A DNA stretch of 64,000 bases from Brevibacillus thermoruber 423. GTDB lineage: Bacteria; Bacillota; Bacilli; Brevibacillales; Brevibacillaceae. Below are positions 56,213 to 64,000 of the stretch, one piece after another. The notes beneath the pieces were generated by a model that saw only the letters and a program-made list of their open reading frames with translations, was not told the DNA's origin and did not search any database. The position numbers were made by a program, and so were the translations under genes. The stretch lies in contig NZ_KE695654.1 in assembly GCF_000454065.1 (NCBI RefSeq), positions 124,836 to 188,835 of the forward strand, read 5' to 3'. Each line of letters opens with the position of its first letter. Positions within the stretch are counted from its first letter, which is position 1.

Positions 56213-57385
56213 TTAGTCGTACACCTTGGATTTGACAAACTGGAACGTGCCGTCCTTCACCGTCATGAAGATGACCGGCTTGATCACCTCGTGATCAGGG
56301 CCGAACGTGATCTTGCCCGACGTGCCCTCGAAGTCTTTCGTCTCGTTGATCGCTTTCGCCAGTTTCTCGCGGTCCGGGCCCGCTTTCTTGAGCGCCTCAA
56401 GAATCACCATGGCGGCGTCGTAGCTTTGCGAGGAAAGCATGTCCGGTTCGCCCTGATACTTTTCCTTCCACGCTTTCACAAACTTCTGCACGACCTCGCG
56501 CTGGTCGGCGGTGTAGAACGAAGTGGTGAAGACCGAACCTTCCGTATTTTCCTTGCCGAGCTCCAGGTACTTGGGCGAATCAAACCCGTCCACCCCGAGC
56601 AGTTGGGCGGTGATGCCGGCTTCCCTGGCCTGCTTTACAATCGCGGCCGCTTCGTTGTAGTACCCGACGATGTACAGGGCATCCGGGTTGGCTGCCTTGA
56701 CCGCGGTCAAGAGAGAGCTGAAGTCCTTGTCCCCCATCTTGAACGGGCGGTCGATGACGATGTCCGCCCCCAGTTTCTTCGCCTCTTCCTTGAACGCGCC
56801 GAAGATGGACTGGCCGTAGTCGATGTCCACGTACAGCACGGCGAACTTCTTCTTGCCCAGATCGTTAACGGCGTAATCGGCCATTGCTTTTCCCTGGATC
56901 GGGCCGGTGTAGATGATCCGGTTTACGTAGTCCCCGCCTTTGGTAATCTCCGGGTGAACCGCATACGCGACTGTCATGGGCACTTTCGCTTCCTGTACCT
57001 TGGGCGCTACCGTCTTCGAGGGTCCGCTGTACGCACCTCCGACGATCGCCACCACCTTGTTGCTGTTGATCAGCTTTTGCACCGCTTTGAGCGCTTCTTC
57101 CGGCTTGCCCTGGTCGTCTTCCGCAACCAGTTCCACCTTTTTCCCGTCAATCCCGCCTGCGGCATTGAACTGCTCAACAGCCAGCAAAGCGGCGTCACGG
57201 CTGTGCGTCCCGTCCGTCGCTGTCGGGCCGGTCAGCGGGCCGAACCAGCCGATTTTGATCGTGTCGCCACCGCCGCCAGAACCTCCTGTGCCGCCGCTGC
57301 CGGAACCGTTCCCTCCGCAAGCGCTTACAATCAAAGCCAAACTTACCAATCCCGTCAGCAACAACGAACCTTTTTTCAAGCTCAC
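56213..57385 (-). CDS. LIV-type ABC transporter substrate-binding lipoprotein
   Basis: GTG 57385 with AAGGGGG upstream gives 390 residues. The signal peptide ends in a lipobox (LALIVSAC), then a Gly/Ser-rich linker and a type 1 periplasmic-binding fold (IKIGWFGPLTGPTATDGTHSRDAALLAVEQFNAAGGIDGKKVELVAEDDQGKPEEA). Residues in GGAYSGPSKTVAP and TSFYTADQ mark the ligand cleft. The family binds branched-chain amino acids or relatives. Here histidine or urocanate is proposed because hutGUI follow in the same direction. Confidence 0.92.
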   Translation of the reverse strand: MSLKKGSLLLTGLVSLALIVSACGGNGSGSGGTGGSGGGGDTIKIGWFGPLTGPTATDGTHSRDAALLAVEQFNAAGGIDGKKVELVAEDDQGKPEEALKAVQKLINSNKVVAIVGGAYSGPSKTVAPKVQEAKVPMTVAYAVHPEITKGGDYVNRIIYTGPIQGKAMADYAVNDLGKKKFAVLYVDIDYGQSIFGAFKEEAKKLGADIVIDRPFKMGDKDFSSLLTAVKAANPDALYIVGYYNEAAAIVKQAREAGITAQLLGVDGFDSPKYLELGKENTEGSVFTTSFYTADQREVVQKFVKAWKEKYQGEPDMLSSQSYDAAMVILEALKKAGPDREKLAKAINETKDFEGTSGKITFGPDHEVIKPVIFMTVKDGTFQFVKSKVYD

Positions 57386-57509
57386 GCGACCCCCTTGATC
57401 GTTATCTGACAACTTCCCCTACTATGAATTATCTGTGTCTTCTGAAATGTCGTCATCTCGTATTCTACTGGATTGATTGGGCCTCTCCACTAGGCGATAT
57501 TGTCAACTG

Positions 57510-58703
57510 TTAGCACAATTTTGCTCGGCGGTAGGCGGTGGGGGAACACTTCGCGTACTTTTTAAACGTCCGGGTAAAGTAGTTGGCGTCCTGAAAGCCG
57601 ACAAAAGACGCGATCTCCTGGACCGTGCAGTCCGTCGACTTCAGGTAGTACATCGCTTTTTCCACCCGCTTCCTGTTGAGAAAGTCGATCGGGCTCATGC
57701 CTGTCTCCCGCTTGAACAGGCGGCTCAAGTGATACACACTGACGCAGCAATATTGTGCTATTTCTTCCAGCGTGATCTTCCGGTGAAGGTTTTCTTTCAG
57801 GTATTGAACGGCCTTGCGAATGACCGGCGAAACTGCGGTCAGGTCGTTCGGCTCCATGTACGCTGCCAAGCGGCGGGCGTATTGGCATACCTTCTGCACG
57901 AACTTGTCGTACCGGATGGTCACGTACAGATCCTGAATGAACCTGGCGTTTTCCGACAGGATGAGGGCCGCATTGGCCCCCGAATCCAGCACCTGACGGG
58001 ACATCGTAATCACCAGTTCGACCGCTTCCGATTTGAACATGTTCACGTCATGGCGGTACGTCTGCGCCATTTTGTCGAGCAGCGCCCGCAGAGACGCGAC
58101 GGTTCCCTCTTCATCGCCGATCCGAAGGCGGGCGACCAGTTCCGCCCGCTCTGCCGACGCGAGCGGCGAGTGCCAGCCGCCTTCCTGTCCCTGTTTCTTT
58201 TCATAGTGAAAAATGAGCGCGTTGCCTTGAAAAAACCGGTCCACCATGGACTCTTTCGCCTCTTCGTAGGAAAAGTGCAGCATGTAGGGGTTGTCGTAAA
58301 AGCCGCCGATCCCGATCGATACGTTCACCCCTCGCTTCTTGCACCGCTGCTGAATCTGCCGGGCGATCCGGCCGGTGACCTGCCGGAATCCCGGCTCCTG
58401 CGGGGATTCCAGCGCCAGTTCCACCAGGACCGCGAGAACGCCCTCGGCCACCCACACCCAGACAAACGGTTCGGTGACCGCCTCGCACACGCCTTCCACC
58501 ACCTGATGGCCGATCTCCATGCGCCAATGGAACGGCTTGCCGATCACCAGATCGGTATAACGGTCGATCGAGACCACCATCACGACCTGCGGATGCACCC
58601 AGATGCCGAACGATTCCTGCATCTCCTGAAAACTGCCTTCGTGCACCAGCGTCCCCGACAACAGCAGATGAGAAAACGTCGCCTGTGCAGGGTCTTGCTT
58701 CAT
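57510..58703 (-). CDS. AraC family regulator with N-terminal degenerate cyclase-like domain
   Basis: ATG 58703 with AGGGAGCG upstream gives 397 residues. The C-terminal 100 residues are an AraC-type double helix-turn-helix (HRKITLEEIAQYCCVSVYHLSRLFKRETGMSPIDFLNRKRVEKAMYYLKSTDCTVQEIASFVGFQDANYFTRTFKKY). The N-terminal half has SIGIGGFYDNPYMLHFSYEEAKESM, as in the GGDEF-like region of YesN-type regulators, but with no GGDEF signature. It lies just upstream of the importer operon on the same strand and probably regulates it. The inducer is inferred to be histidine or urocanate. Confidence 0.85.
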   Translation of the reverse strand: MKQDPAQATFSHLLLSGTLVHEGSFQEMQESFGIWVHPQVVMVVSIDRYTDLVIGKPFHWRMEIGHQVVEGVCEAVTEPFVWVWVAEGVLAVLVELALESPQEPGFRQVTGRIARQIQQRCKKRGVNVSIGIGGFYDNPYMLHFSYEEAKESMVDRFFQGNALIFHYEKKQGQEGGWHSPLASAERAELVARLRIGDEEGTVASLRALLDKMAQTYRHDVNMFKSEAVELVITMSRQVLDSGANAALILSENARFIQDLYVTIRYDKFVQKVCQYARRLAAYMEPNDLTAVSPVIRKAVQYLKENLHRKITLEEIAQYCCVSVYHLSRLFKRETGMSPIDFLNRKRVEKAMYYLKSTDCTVQEIASFVGFQDANYFTRTFKKYAKCSPTAYRRAKLC

Positions 58704-58905
58704 TTCGCTCCCTGCTCGCTCCGGACTGCGCGGTTGCGGCTTGGGCATGATCCGTGAACCGTACCCGCAGCCGCCGATCGTATCATTTCTCGTGTGAGTT
58801 ACATTATGAGACTTTTCTGTATCTAGTACGTACAATTGTGTATGGATGCAAGGAAGTTGCTGCCCAAACACACATACTGCGTATGGGGACGGTGCAGTCA
58901 GGACC

Positions 58906-59499
58906 ATGAAGAAGCGAAGCGCAAGGAACAAACGAGCCAAAAAGAACAAATGGGCAAGGGCAGGTGTGCACATACTCTTCTGGTGTTTTTCCCTTCTCCT
59001 GGCTTACTTGTGGATTTCATTGGAAGACGCCGGGGAATCCGGTCAGTTTGCCAAGTTTGTGATTCACACCGTAATTTTGAGCAATCTGTTTGGCCTTTTC
59101 TCCATATTGCTTGGCATCGGATTTGCGGGATTCGCCGCCTACAAACTGATTACCCGAACAGCCTACGATCCAAAGAAAACCATCTTGTATTCCATCCCGT
59201 TGTTTGTGTTCTTTGTAGGATTGGGAGCGTTCCTGACTAAAGACCTGTCGAAAAATATGATGGATGTCAAACACTACGTAACCGGACATATCGTGGAAGA
59301 ACGCGTCGTGATCACCCATTTTACCATCTATGAAAACAACCATGGCGAAGATGGGTACGAGTATACCTTTTCCGATGGACGGACGTTCTATGAAAATCAT
59401 GAGGGCAACGGTTTTGATGATATTACCGTAGGCCAGGCATATGTCATCCGGTACCTGCCGGAAACGCCCAAGTTGTTAAGCATAAAACCAGCCGAATAA
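58906..59499 (+). CDS. Membrane protein of unknown function
   Basis: The protein has 197 residues from ATG 58906, with an N-terminal cluster of Lys/Arg (MKKRSARNKRAKKNKWARAG) and three predicted membrane helices (VHILFWCFSLLLAYLWISL, FVIHTVILSNLFGLFSILLGIGFAGFAAYKL, ILYSIPLFVFFVGLGAFL). A C-terminal domain of about 75 residues (HYVTGHIVEERVVITHFTIYENNHGEDGYEYTF) resembles small SH3/OB-like folds of membrane-associated NfeD-type proteins only in general style. I do not recognise the family. The ribosome binding site is weak. Confidence 0.7.
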   Translation: MKKRSARNKRAKKNKWARAGVHILFWCFSLLLAYLWISLEDAGESGQFAKFVIHTVILSNLFGLFSILLGIGFAGFAAYKLITRTAYDPKKTILYSIPLFVFFVGLGAFLTKDLSKNMMDVKHYVTGHIVEERVVITHFTIYENNHGEDGYEYTFSDGRTFYENHEGNGFDDITVGQAYVIRYLPETPKLLSIKPAE

Positions 59500-59518
59500 G
59501 TTGTCTCCTCCACAAAAA

Positions 59519-59558
59519 CAACCCCCGTACGACATTCCGTCGCATGGGGGTTGGTTCG
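59519..59558. terminator. Bidirectional terminator with a bulged stem
   Basis: AACCCCCGTACGAC and GTCGCATGGGGGTT pair around the centre ATTCC. The structure lies between the convergent membrane protein and substrate-binding protein genes. Confidence 0.75.
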
Positions 59559-59570
59559 TTCGCAGCCGCG

Positions 59571-61400
59571 TTATTTTTTTGCGCCTTCTCTATACTTGTT
59601 CAGGAATTCCTGCACCTTTGCCGGATCTGCTTTCAGCTCATTGCCGGTTTTCACGAGCGGGCTGAGGGTCGAGAACGCTTTGATCTTATTGTTGTTGTAG
59701 AACTGCAGGATTTCGTCCTGGTTGATCGAGTAAAGCACAGCCTTTCTCAGGTCCTCGCTCTTGGCGACTTCCCGATTTTTGGTGTTGAACAGCAGATACG
59801 TCACGCCGTTGCTCGGGATGGTTTGCAGCTTCAGCTTGCTGTCGCCTTTTACAATGTCGTACTTCGTTTCCGGAACGCTGTAGTACACGTGAATCTCACC
59901 GCTGCGCAGCGCGGAAAGCGCGCTGTCTGCATCCTTGATGAAGCGGACGATGATTTTCGAGATTCTCGGCTCATGTTCGGTTCCCTTCATGTAGCCGGGG
60001 TTTTTGTAGAAGACGGCCTCATAGTCGTTTTTGTAAGCCAGAATATACGGACCGCTTGCATACAGCGTGTTGTTGTACTTGTCGCCTTCGGTTACCGTGT
60101 TTTGATCCCCGTACGGGATATCCTTGTTTTTGTCGAACGTCGCGACGTCATACGTATTGATTTTTTCGACCTGCTTCTTGGACACGATCCCTGCCGATTG
60201 GTGCGCCAGGTAGTTCAGGACTTGCGGGAACGGTTCGGTCGTCGTCAGTTTGACCACCTGATATTTGCCTGCCTTGTTGTCGGCCTGATTTTTGTCGGCC
60301 ACCAGCGCGGAAATCTTCGTCTTCAATCCCTTTTCCAGCGCTTCCTTTACGGTTTCGCTGCCGCCGGCTGTCTTCACGGCTTCCAGCGCTTTCAAGTCGG
60401 TTACGATCTCGACGTTTTTGATATGCTCATGCAGCGTGTACGTGCGATGATCCGGCACGGAATTTTTGTCTTTCGCCCGCAGCAGGGAGAAGACAACGTC
60501 TTCCGCGCCTACGCGCTCGCCCGAATCAACGGCCACCTTGTTCTCCACTTTGGCAAAACGGATGTCGTCACGAAGAATGAAGTAGTATTCCGAATTCCCC
60601 TCGGCGATGCTGTGGTTGAGCGACAGCGAGCCTTTGGACGTAATCACGTCGTCATCGGTCAGGTTGACCAGGCGAACGTACATATTGGTGTTGATCATGT
60701 TGATGGACCCGTCGTTTCCTTTGATCGGGTCAAGCGACGTCAACGTGGAAGACGCTTGCTGCAGAACCAGAGGCGTGCTGTCGCGCTTGGACTTGTCGAC
60801 AAAATCAAGTTCTTCCCACGGCAGGGAACGGGACTTGGACAGCCGGATCGATTTCTCGTCGACGACTTCCTTGTTGAACGCCTGGCTCTTCAACGAATTG
60901 TACAGCGGTACGATATAGGCTTTGTCGGTGACAAGGCGCTGCTCGAATTTTTTGTAGGTCTCGATAAATTGTTCGGGCGTTTGCGTCGCGGCTTCATCAA
61001 TCAGCTTGTCGATCTCCGGATCGGACAGGATGCTGTAGTCGCCGCCGGTTTTGAACAGGGAACGCACCGCATAATCGGGGTTGCCGGTGACGGTCGTCCA
61101 GCTCGACAGGGCAATGTCAAAATTGCCGGCATCTTGTTGAGCCTTGAAGCTGCCGTAGTCCGGTTGAATGTTCAGCTTGACGGTAAAGCCGTTTTTGGCG
61201 AGCTGGTCCCGGATGATGTTGATGTCGGATTCGCTCGTGCTCTGTGCGAGCAATTCAATCGTGATGCCGGACTGATTGCCTGTCGTGTTGGCGGAGGGGT
61301 TCGTGCTGTTCCCCGCGGCGTCATTCTCTGTCTGCACGCTGCAGGCGCTCATGGTGAGCATGAAAGCGAGCCCCAGGCCGAATAATGAACGTTTTTTCAT
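59571..61400 (-). CDS. Peptide/nickel (SBP_bac_5-type) substrate-binding lipoprotein with apparently permuted domain order
   Basis: The 609-residue protein has a lipoprotein signal (FMLTMSAC, C20) and a Ser/Asn linker. Residues about 46-200 match what is normally the C-terminal part of OppA/DppA-type proteins (ITIELLAQST, IIRDQLAKNGFTVKLNIQPDYGSFKAQQDAGNFDIALSSWTTVTGNPDYAV, DPEIDKLIDEAATQT, AYIVPLYNS). Residues about 205-609 match the normal N-terminal and middle parts (LVLQQASSTLTSLDPIKGND, GAEDVVFSLLRAKD, YASGPYILAYKNDYEAVFYKNPGYM, FNTKNREVAKSEDLRKAVLYSINQDEI). The protein then ends at ADPAKVQEFLNKYREGAKK, just where ITIELL would usually follow. It belongs with the adjacent DppB/DppC-type permeases. 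Confidence 0.85.
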   Translation of the reverse strand: MKKRSLFGLGLAFMLTMSACSVQTENDAAGNSTNPSANTTGNQSGITIELLAQSTSESDINIIRDQLAKNGFTVKLNIQPDYGSFKAQQDAGNFDIALSSWTTVTGNPDYAVRSLFKTGGDYSILSDPEIDKLIDEAATQTPEQFIETYKKFEQRLVTDKAYIVPLYNSLKSQAFNKEVVDEKSIRLSKSRSLPWEELDFVDKSKRDSTPLVLQQASSTLTSLDPIKGNDGSINMINTNMYVRLVNLTDDDVITSKGSLSLNHSIAEGNSEYYFILRDDIRFAKVENKVAVDSGERVGAEDVVFSLLRAKDKNSVPDHRTYTLHEHIKNVEIVTDLKALEAVKTAGGSETVKEALEKGLKTKISALVADKNQADNKAGKYQVVKLTTTEPFPQVLNYLAHQSAGIVSKKQVEKINTYDVATFDKNKDIPYGDQNTVTEGDKYNNTLYASGPYILAYKNDYEAVFYKNPGYMKGTEHEPRISKIIVRFIKDADSALSALRSGEIHVYYSVPETKYDIVKGDSKLKLQTIPSNGVTYLLFNTKNREVAKSEDLRKAVLYSINQDEILQFYNNNKIKAFSTLSPLVKTGNELKADPAKVQEFLNKYREGAKK

Positions 61401-61476
61401 GTTCTCTCCTCCTGGACATGATCGTTTTGATTGTATGGATAATCCGCGTGGGACGGATAACGAAAGGGAGATATTC

Positions 61477-62985
61477 CTAGTCCGTCTTGGGATCGAGCGC
61501 GTCCCGCAGCCCGTCTCCCAGAAAATTAAAGGACAAGACCAGCAGCATGATGGCCAGCCCCGGATAAACAGCCAGGTACGGGTGGGATTCCAGGTACGTG
61601 CTTCCCAGCTTCAGAATGTTTCCCCACTCCGGAATATGCGGCTCTACGCCGAGTCCCAAGAAGCTCAGGCTGCTCGTGGAAATGACGGCGCTGCCGATCG
61701 TTAACGTCGATTTGACGATCATCGGGGCGAGCGCGTTGGGAACGATGTGCTTGAAGATAATGGACAAGTTCCCGGCGCCGAGCGCCCGCGCGGCTTCTAC
61801 AAACTCATGGGTAGAGACTTGCAGGACATTGGCCCTCATGGTTCGGGCATAGGTGGGGATCGCCCCTGCGCTGAGCGCCACAATCAGGTTGACCGTGTTC
61901 GCGCCGAACGCGGCGATAATCGCAATGGCGAGCAGTATGCCCGGAATGGCGTACAACATGTCAAGAAACCGCATGATGAGGTTGTCAGTGTGCCGGCCGT
62001 AATAGCCGGAAATCGCGCCGAGAATGCCTCCGACAACCAGCGGGATTGCCGTGGAGACGACCCCGACCATCAACGAGATCCGGGCGCCAAACACGATTCG
62101 TGAAAACAGGCATCTGCCGAAATTATCCGTACCGAACGGATAAGCCAGGCTGGGGGATTGAAGGATCGCCCCGTAATTGTTGTTGATGGCGACTCCGTAG
62201 CTGAACGTAAAGTAGCTGCAGACGGACAGGGAAAACAGAAAAATGATAAAGAACAACCCCAACATCGATGTGGTATGTCGGGTGAGCCGTTCCCACACGT
62301 CTTCCCATTTTGCCGCAGCCGGACTGCCGTGTTGACGAATGCCGGCGAGAAGGTTCAGTCCCAGCAGCAGCGCAAACAGATTGCCGGTTGCCGCAGTCAG
62401 GATGAGCGGATAGGCCAGATATTTCAACCAGGAAGGAACATGAGGTCCCCTCACATATTTCGAGACGAGCAGGAACGCGACCAGATGAAAAAGAGCGATC
62501 GCCAGCAGAACGAACATGGCAGCCAGGAACGTATTGGCGACATACGGTTTGAACAGATTCAATGCCGATACGGCTATCACAAACAGCCCGGTAAGCACCA
62601 TGTACACGGCAAAGGTGTAGGCGGGTGTTTTCTGTTTTTTTATCAAGGTAAAGGCAGATGTGACCACAAACAGATTTCCCGTCAGAATACTGAGCAATTG
62701 CACATAGCCAAACGCTCTCGTCGCGTTTTGAATGGCACCGTGAGCCAGGATGTCTTTTTTGATCATGGCCGTGATGATGACCTGCAAAACGGTAAAAACA
62801 GCGTAGGCCGCAGATGCGGCGAAACCATAAGGATGAACGGTATGGTTGGTGAAGTCATAGCTGTTCAGCAGCAGGATCACCGTCAGGGTCAGCGACAGAA
62901 TCCAGGCAAAACTGGCCTGACTGTATTCCTGGGAGGCTTTCAGCTTGAACTGGTTTTCTTGTTTGACAGCATACGTCGTACTCAT
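61477..62985 (-). CDS. DppC-type ABC transporter permease with a six-helix N-terminal extension
   Basis: The 502-residue protein is about 200 residues longer than a normal DppC (about 300). The canonical permease begins near residue 228 ([28 protein letters not shown]), with [26 protein letters not shown], the EAA loop [25 protein letters not shown] and [13 protein letters not shown]. Before it lie six predicted helices (for example [59 protein letters not shown]). The extension has no family that I recognise. It lies between the DppB gene and the binding protein. Confidence 0.85.
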   Translation of the reverse strand: MSTTYAVKQENQFKLKASQEYSQASFAWILSLTLTVILLLNSYDFTNHTVHPYGFAASAAYAVFTVLQVIITAMIKKDILAHGAIQNATRAFGYVQLLSILTGNLFVVTSAFTLIKKQKTPAYTFAVYMVLTGLFVIAVSALNLFKPYVANTFLAAMFVLLAIALFHLVAFLLVSKYVRGPHVPSWLKYLAYPLILTAATGNLFALLLGLNLLAGIRQHGSPAAAKWEDVWERLTRHTTSMLGLFFIIFLFSLSVCSYFTFSYGVAINNNYGAILQSPSLAYPFGTDNFGRCLFSRIVFGARISLMVGVVSTAIPLVVGGILGAISGYYGRHTDNLIMRFLDMLYAIPGILLAIAIIAAFGANTVNLIVALSAGAIPTYARTMRANVLQVSTHEFVEAARALGAGNLSIIFKHIVPNALAPMIVKSTLTIGSAVISTSSLSFLGLGVEPHIPEWGNILKLGSTYLESHPYLAVYPGLAIMLLVLSFNFLGDGLRDALDPKTD

Positions 62986-62998
62986 GATTGCACCCGTT

Positions 62999-64000
62999 TC
63001 AGTTTTGTTTCAACTTGGACCGGATTCTGGGATCGAAAAAGGCGTATAACATGTCGACAACCATGTTGACCAGCGAAATGGTGATCGCCGTATACACGAC
63101 ACCGCCCATGATGCCGGGAATATCGGGGATGAATTGCTTGTCTACAATATAGCTGCCGATTCCGCTGATATTGAACACTTTTTCCGTCACAGATGAGCCG
63201 CCCAGCATACCGCCGAACTGCAGGCCAATGACGGTGATGATCGGGATGATCGCATTTCGCACGGCATGCTTCAGCAGCACCTGTCGTTGGCCCAGGCCTT
63301 TCGCTCTGGCGGTCAGGATATAATCTTCATGCATAACCTCCAGCGTGGCGGATCGCGTCATTCTGGCTACGGCGGCCGTTAACCCCGTTCCCAGCACAAC
63401 TACCGGCATGATGATGGACAGCCAGTTTTGCGGATTGTAGCTTGCCGGCAGCCAGTGGAGCTTGATCGAGAACGTCAAAATGAACACAAGTCCCTGCCAA
63501 AAGTTTGGAATCGACAAGCCGATCAAGGCGACAAACATAAACGTATAGTCAAAGAACGTATTACGCTTCACGGCGGAAATGATCCCCATCGGCAGGGCGA
63601 TCGCCATGGCCAGCAGCAGCGAAAAGACCGTCAGCGCAAGCGTGATCGGGAACTTTCTGGCGATGGTCGACGTAATCTCTTCGTTGCCGGCAAACGATTT
63701 GCCCAGATCAAACGTGAAAATGCCTTTGATGTTGTGCCATAGCTGAACGAGATAAGGCTGATCCAAGCCGTACATGCTATTGAACGCGGCAATCTGCTCG
63801 GCCGTAGCCGTTTCCCCCAGGATGTTGGCGGCTGGATCAAACGGCGACAGATACAAAATCGTAAAGACGATGACGGCCACGCCCAGAATGACGAACACGC
63901 TCATGACCAGTCTCTCCACAACGTATTTCAGGTACGGATTGCGATAGAGAAACAGCAGCACATACATGAGCAAGCCCGGAAGAAACGATGCCAGCAAAAA
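62999..64000 (-). CDS. DppB-type ABC transporter permease, 5' end beyond the window
   Basis: The frame is open at the window's right edge. The canonical DppB begins near [34 protein letters not shown] and includes [27 protein letters not shown], the EAA loop [43 protein letters not shown] and [13 protein letters not shown]. An extra hydrophobic segment ([18 protein letters not shown]) precedes it and the frame continues off the edge, so this permease is also longer than usual at its N-terminus. It lies 13 bases upstream of the DppC-type gene. Confidence 0.87.
   Translation of the reverse strand, partial: FLLASFLPGLLMYVLLFLYRNPYLKYVVERLVMSVFVILGVAVIVFTILYLSPFDPAANILGETATAEQIAAFNSMYGLDQPYLVQLWHNIKGIFTFDLGKSFAGNEEITSTIARKFPITLALTVFSLLLAMAIALPMGIISAVKRNTFFDYTFMFVALIGLSIPNFWQGLVFILTFSIKLHWLPASYNPQNWLSIIMPVVVLGTGLTAAVARMTRSATLEVMHEDYILTARAKGLGQRQVLLKHAVRNAIIPIITVIGLQFGGMLGGSSVTEKVFNISGIGSYIVDKQFIPDIPGIMGGVVYTAITISLVNMVVDMLYAFFDPRIRSKLKQN

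Overview
The window looks like chromosome of an endospore-forming, moderately GC-rich member of the Bacillales, most like Brevibacillus or a close Paenibacillaceae relative, possibly thermophilic. The evidence is spore genes (a transglutaminase, a CwlJ/SleB-type lytic enzyme and two DUF4183 proteins), Gram-positive lipoprotein signals, strong GGAGG ribosome binding sites, and Bacillales-type XylR, BlaI, HxlR, LrgAB and DUF4362 proteins. The genus is an inference. I see no tRNA, rRNA, CRISPR array, insertion sequence or prophage.

Layout. 1-9.1 kb: the 3' end of an M50 protease, a CNNM/CorC transporter, an AtoE-type fatty acid transporter with its two-component system and a sigma-54 promoter, and a low-molecular-weight protein tyrosine phosphatase. 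The 66-base 3' end of the phosphatase gene is repeated exactly on the far side of an AT-rich 1.4 kb insert. 9.2-16.8 kb: hydrolase, DJ-1 and HxlR, motAB, ZIP transporter, Fur-controlled FhuF-like protein, Hsp20, flavin reductase and ArsR regulator. 17-25.6 kb: monomeric sarcosine-type oxidase, tgl, LysR-lrgAB, metA, tcyP, TetR plus metallo-beta-lactamase-fold hydrolase. 26-30.4 kb: DoxX, an M56 peptidase/BlaI-like repressor pair with two matching operators, and spore-surface and cell wall genes.

30.7-35.9 kb holds a sigma-54 activator followed by a sigma-54 promoter and three genes (class III aminotransferase, ureohydrolase, sodium:solute symporter) that fit uptake and breakdown of a guanidino compound such as 4-guanidinobutyrate. 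36-46.2 kb is a xylose regulon: divergent ROK repressor XylR, a XylR-type operator, then xylF-xylG-xylH-oxidoreductase-xylB-M24 pseudo-enzyme-xylA. 46.3-48.4 kb: a DUF4362 lipoprotein and a phosphodiester glycosidase. 48.7-58.7 kb: an AraC regulator, a complete LIV-type ABC importer and hutG-hutU-hutI on one strand, so histidine or urocanate uptake and breakdown appear co-transcribed; hutH is not in the window. 58.9-64 kb: a membrane protein and an unusual Opp/Dpp-type ABC importer running off the right edge.

The most unusual signals are a peptide-type substrate-binding protein whose sequence order looks circularly permuted, next to permeases with extra N-terminal membrane segments (59.6-64 kb); the AT-rich insert between 66-base direct repeats (7.6-9.1 kb); two sigma-54 promoters each beside its own activator gene; a BlaI-type operator in front of doxX; a dispersed intergenic repeat found only between convergent genes; and an M24-fold protein in the xylose operon that has lost most metal ligands.
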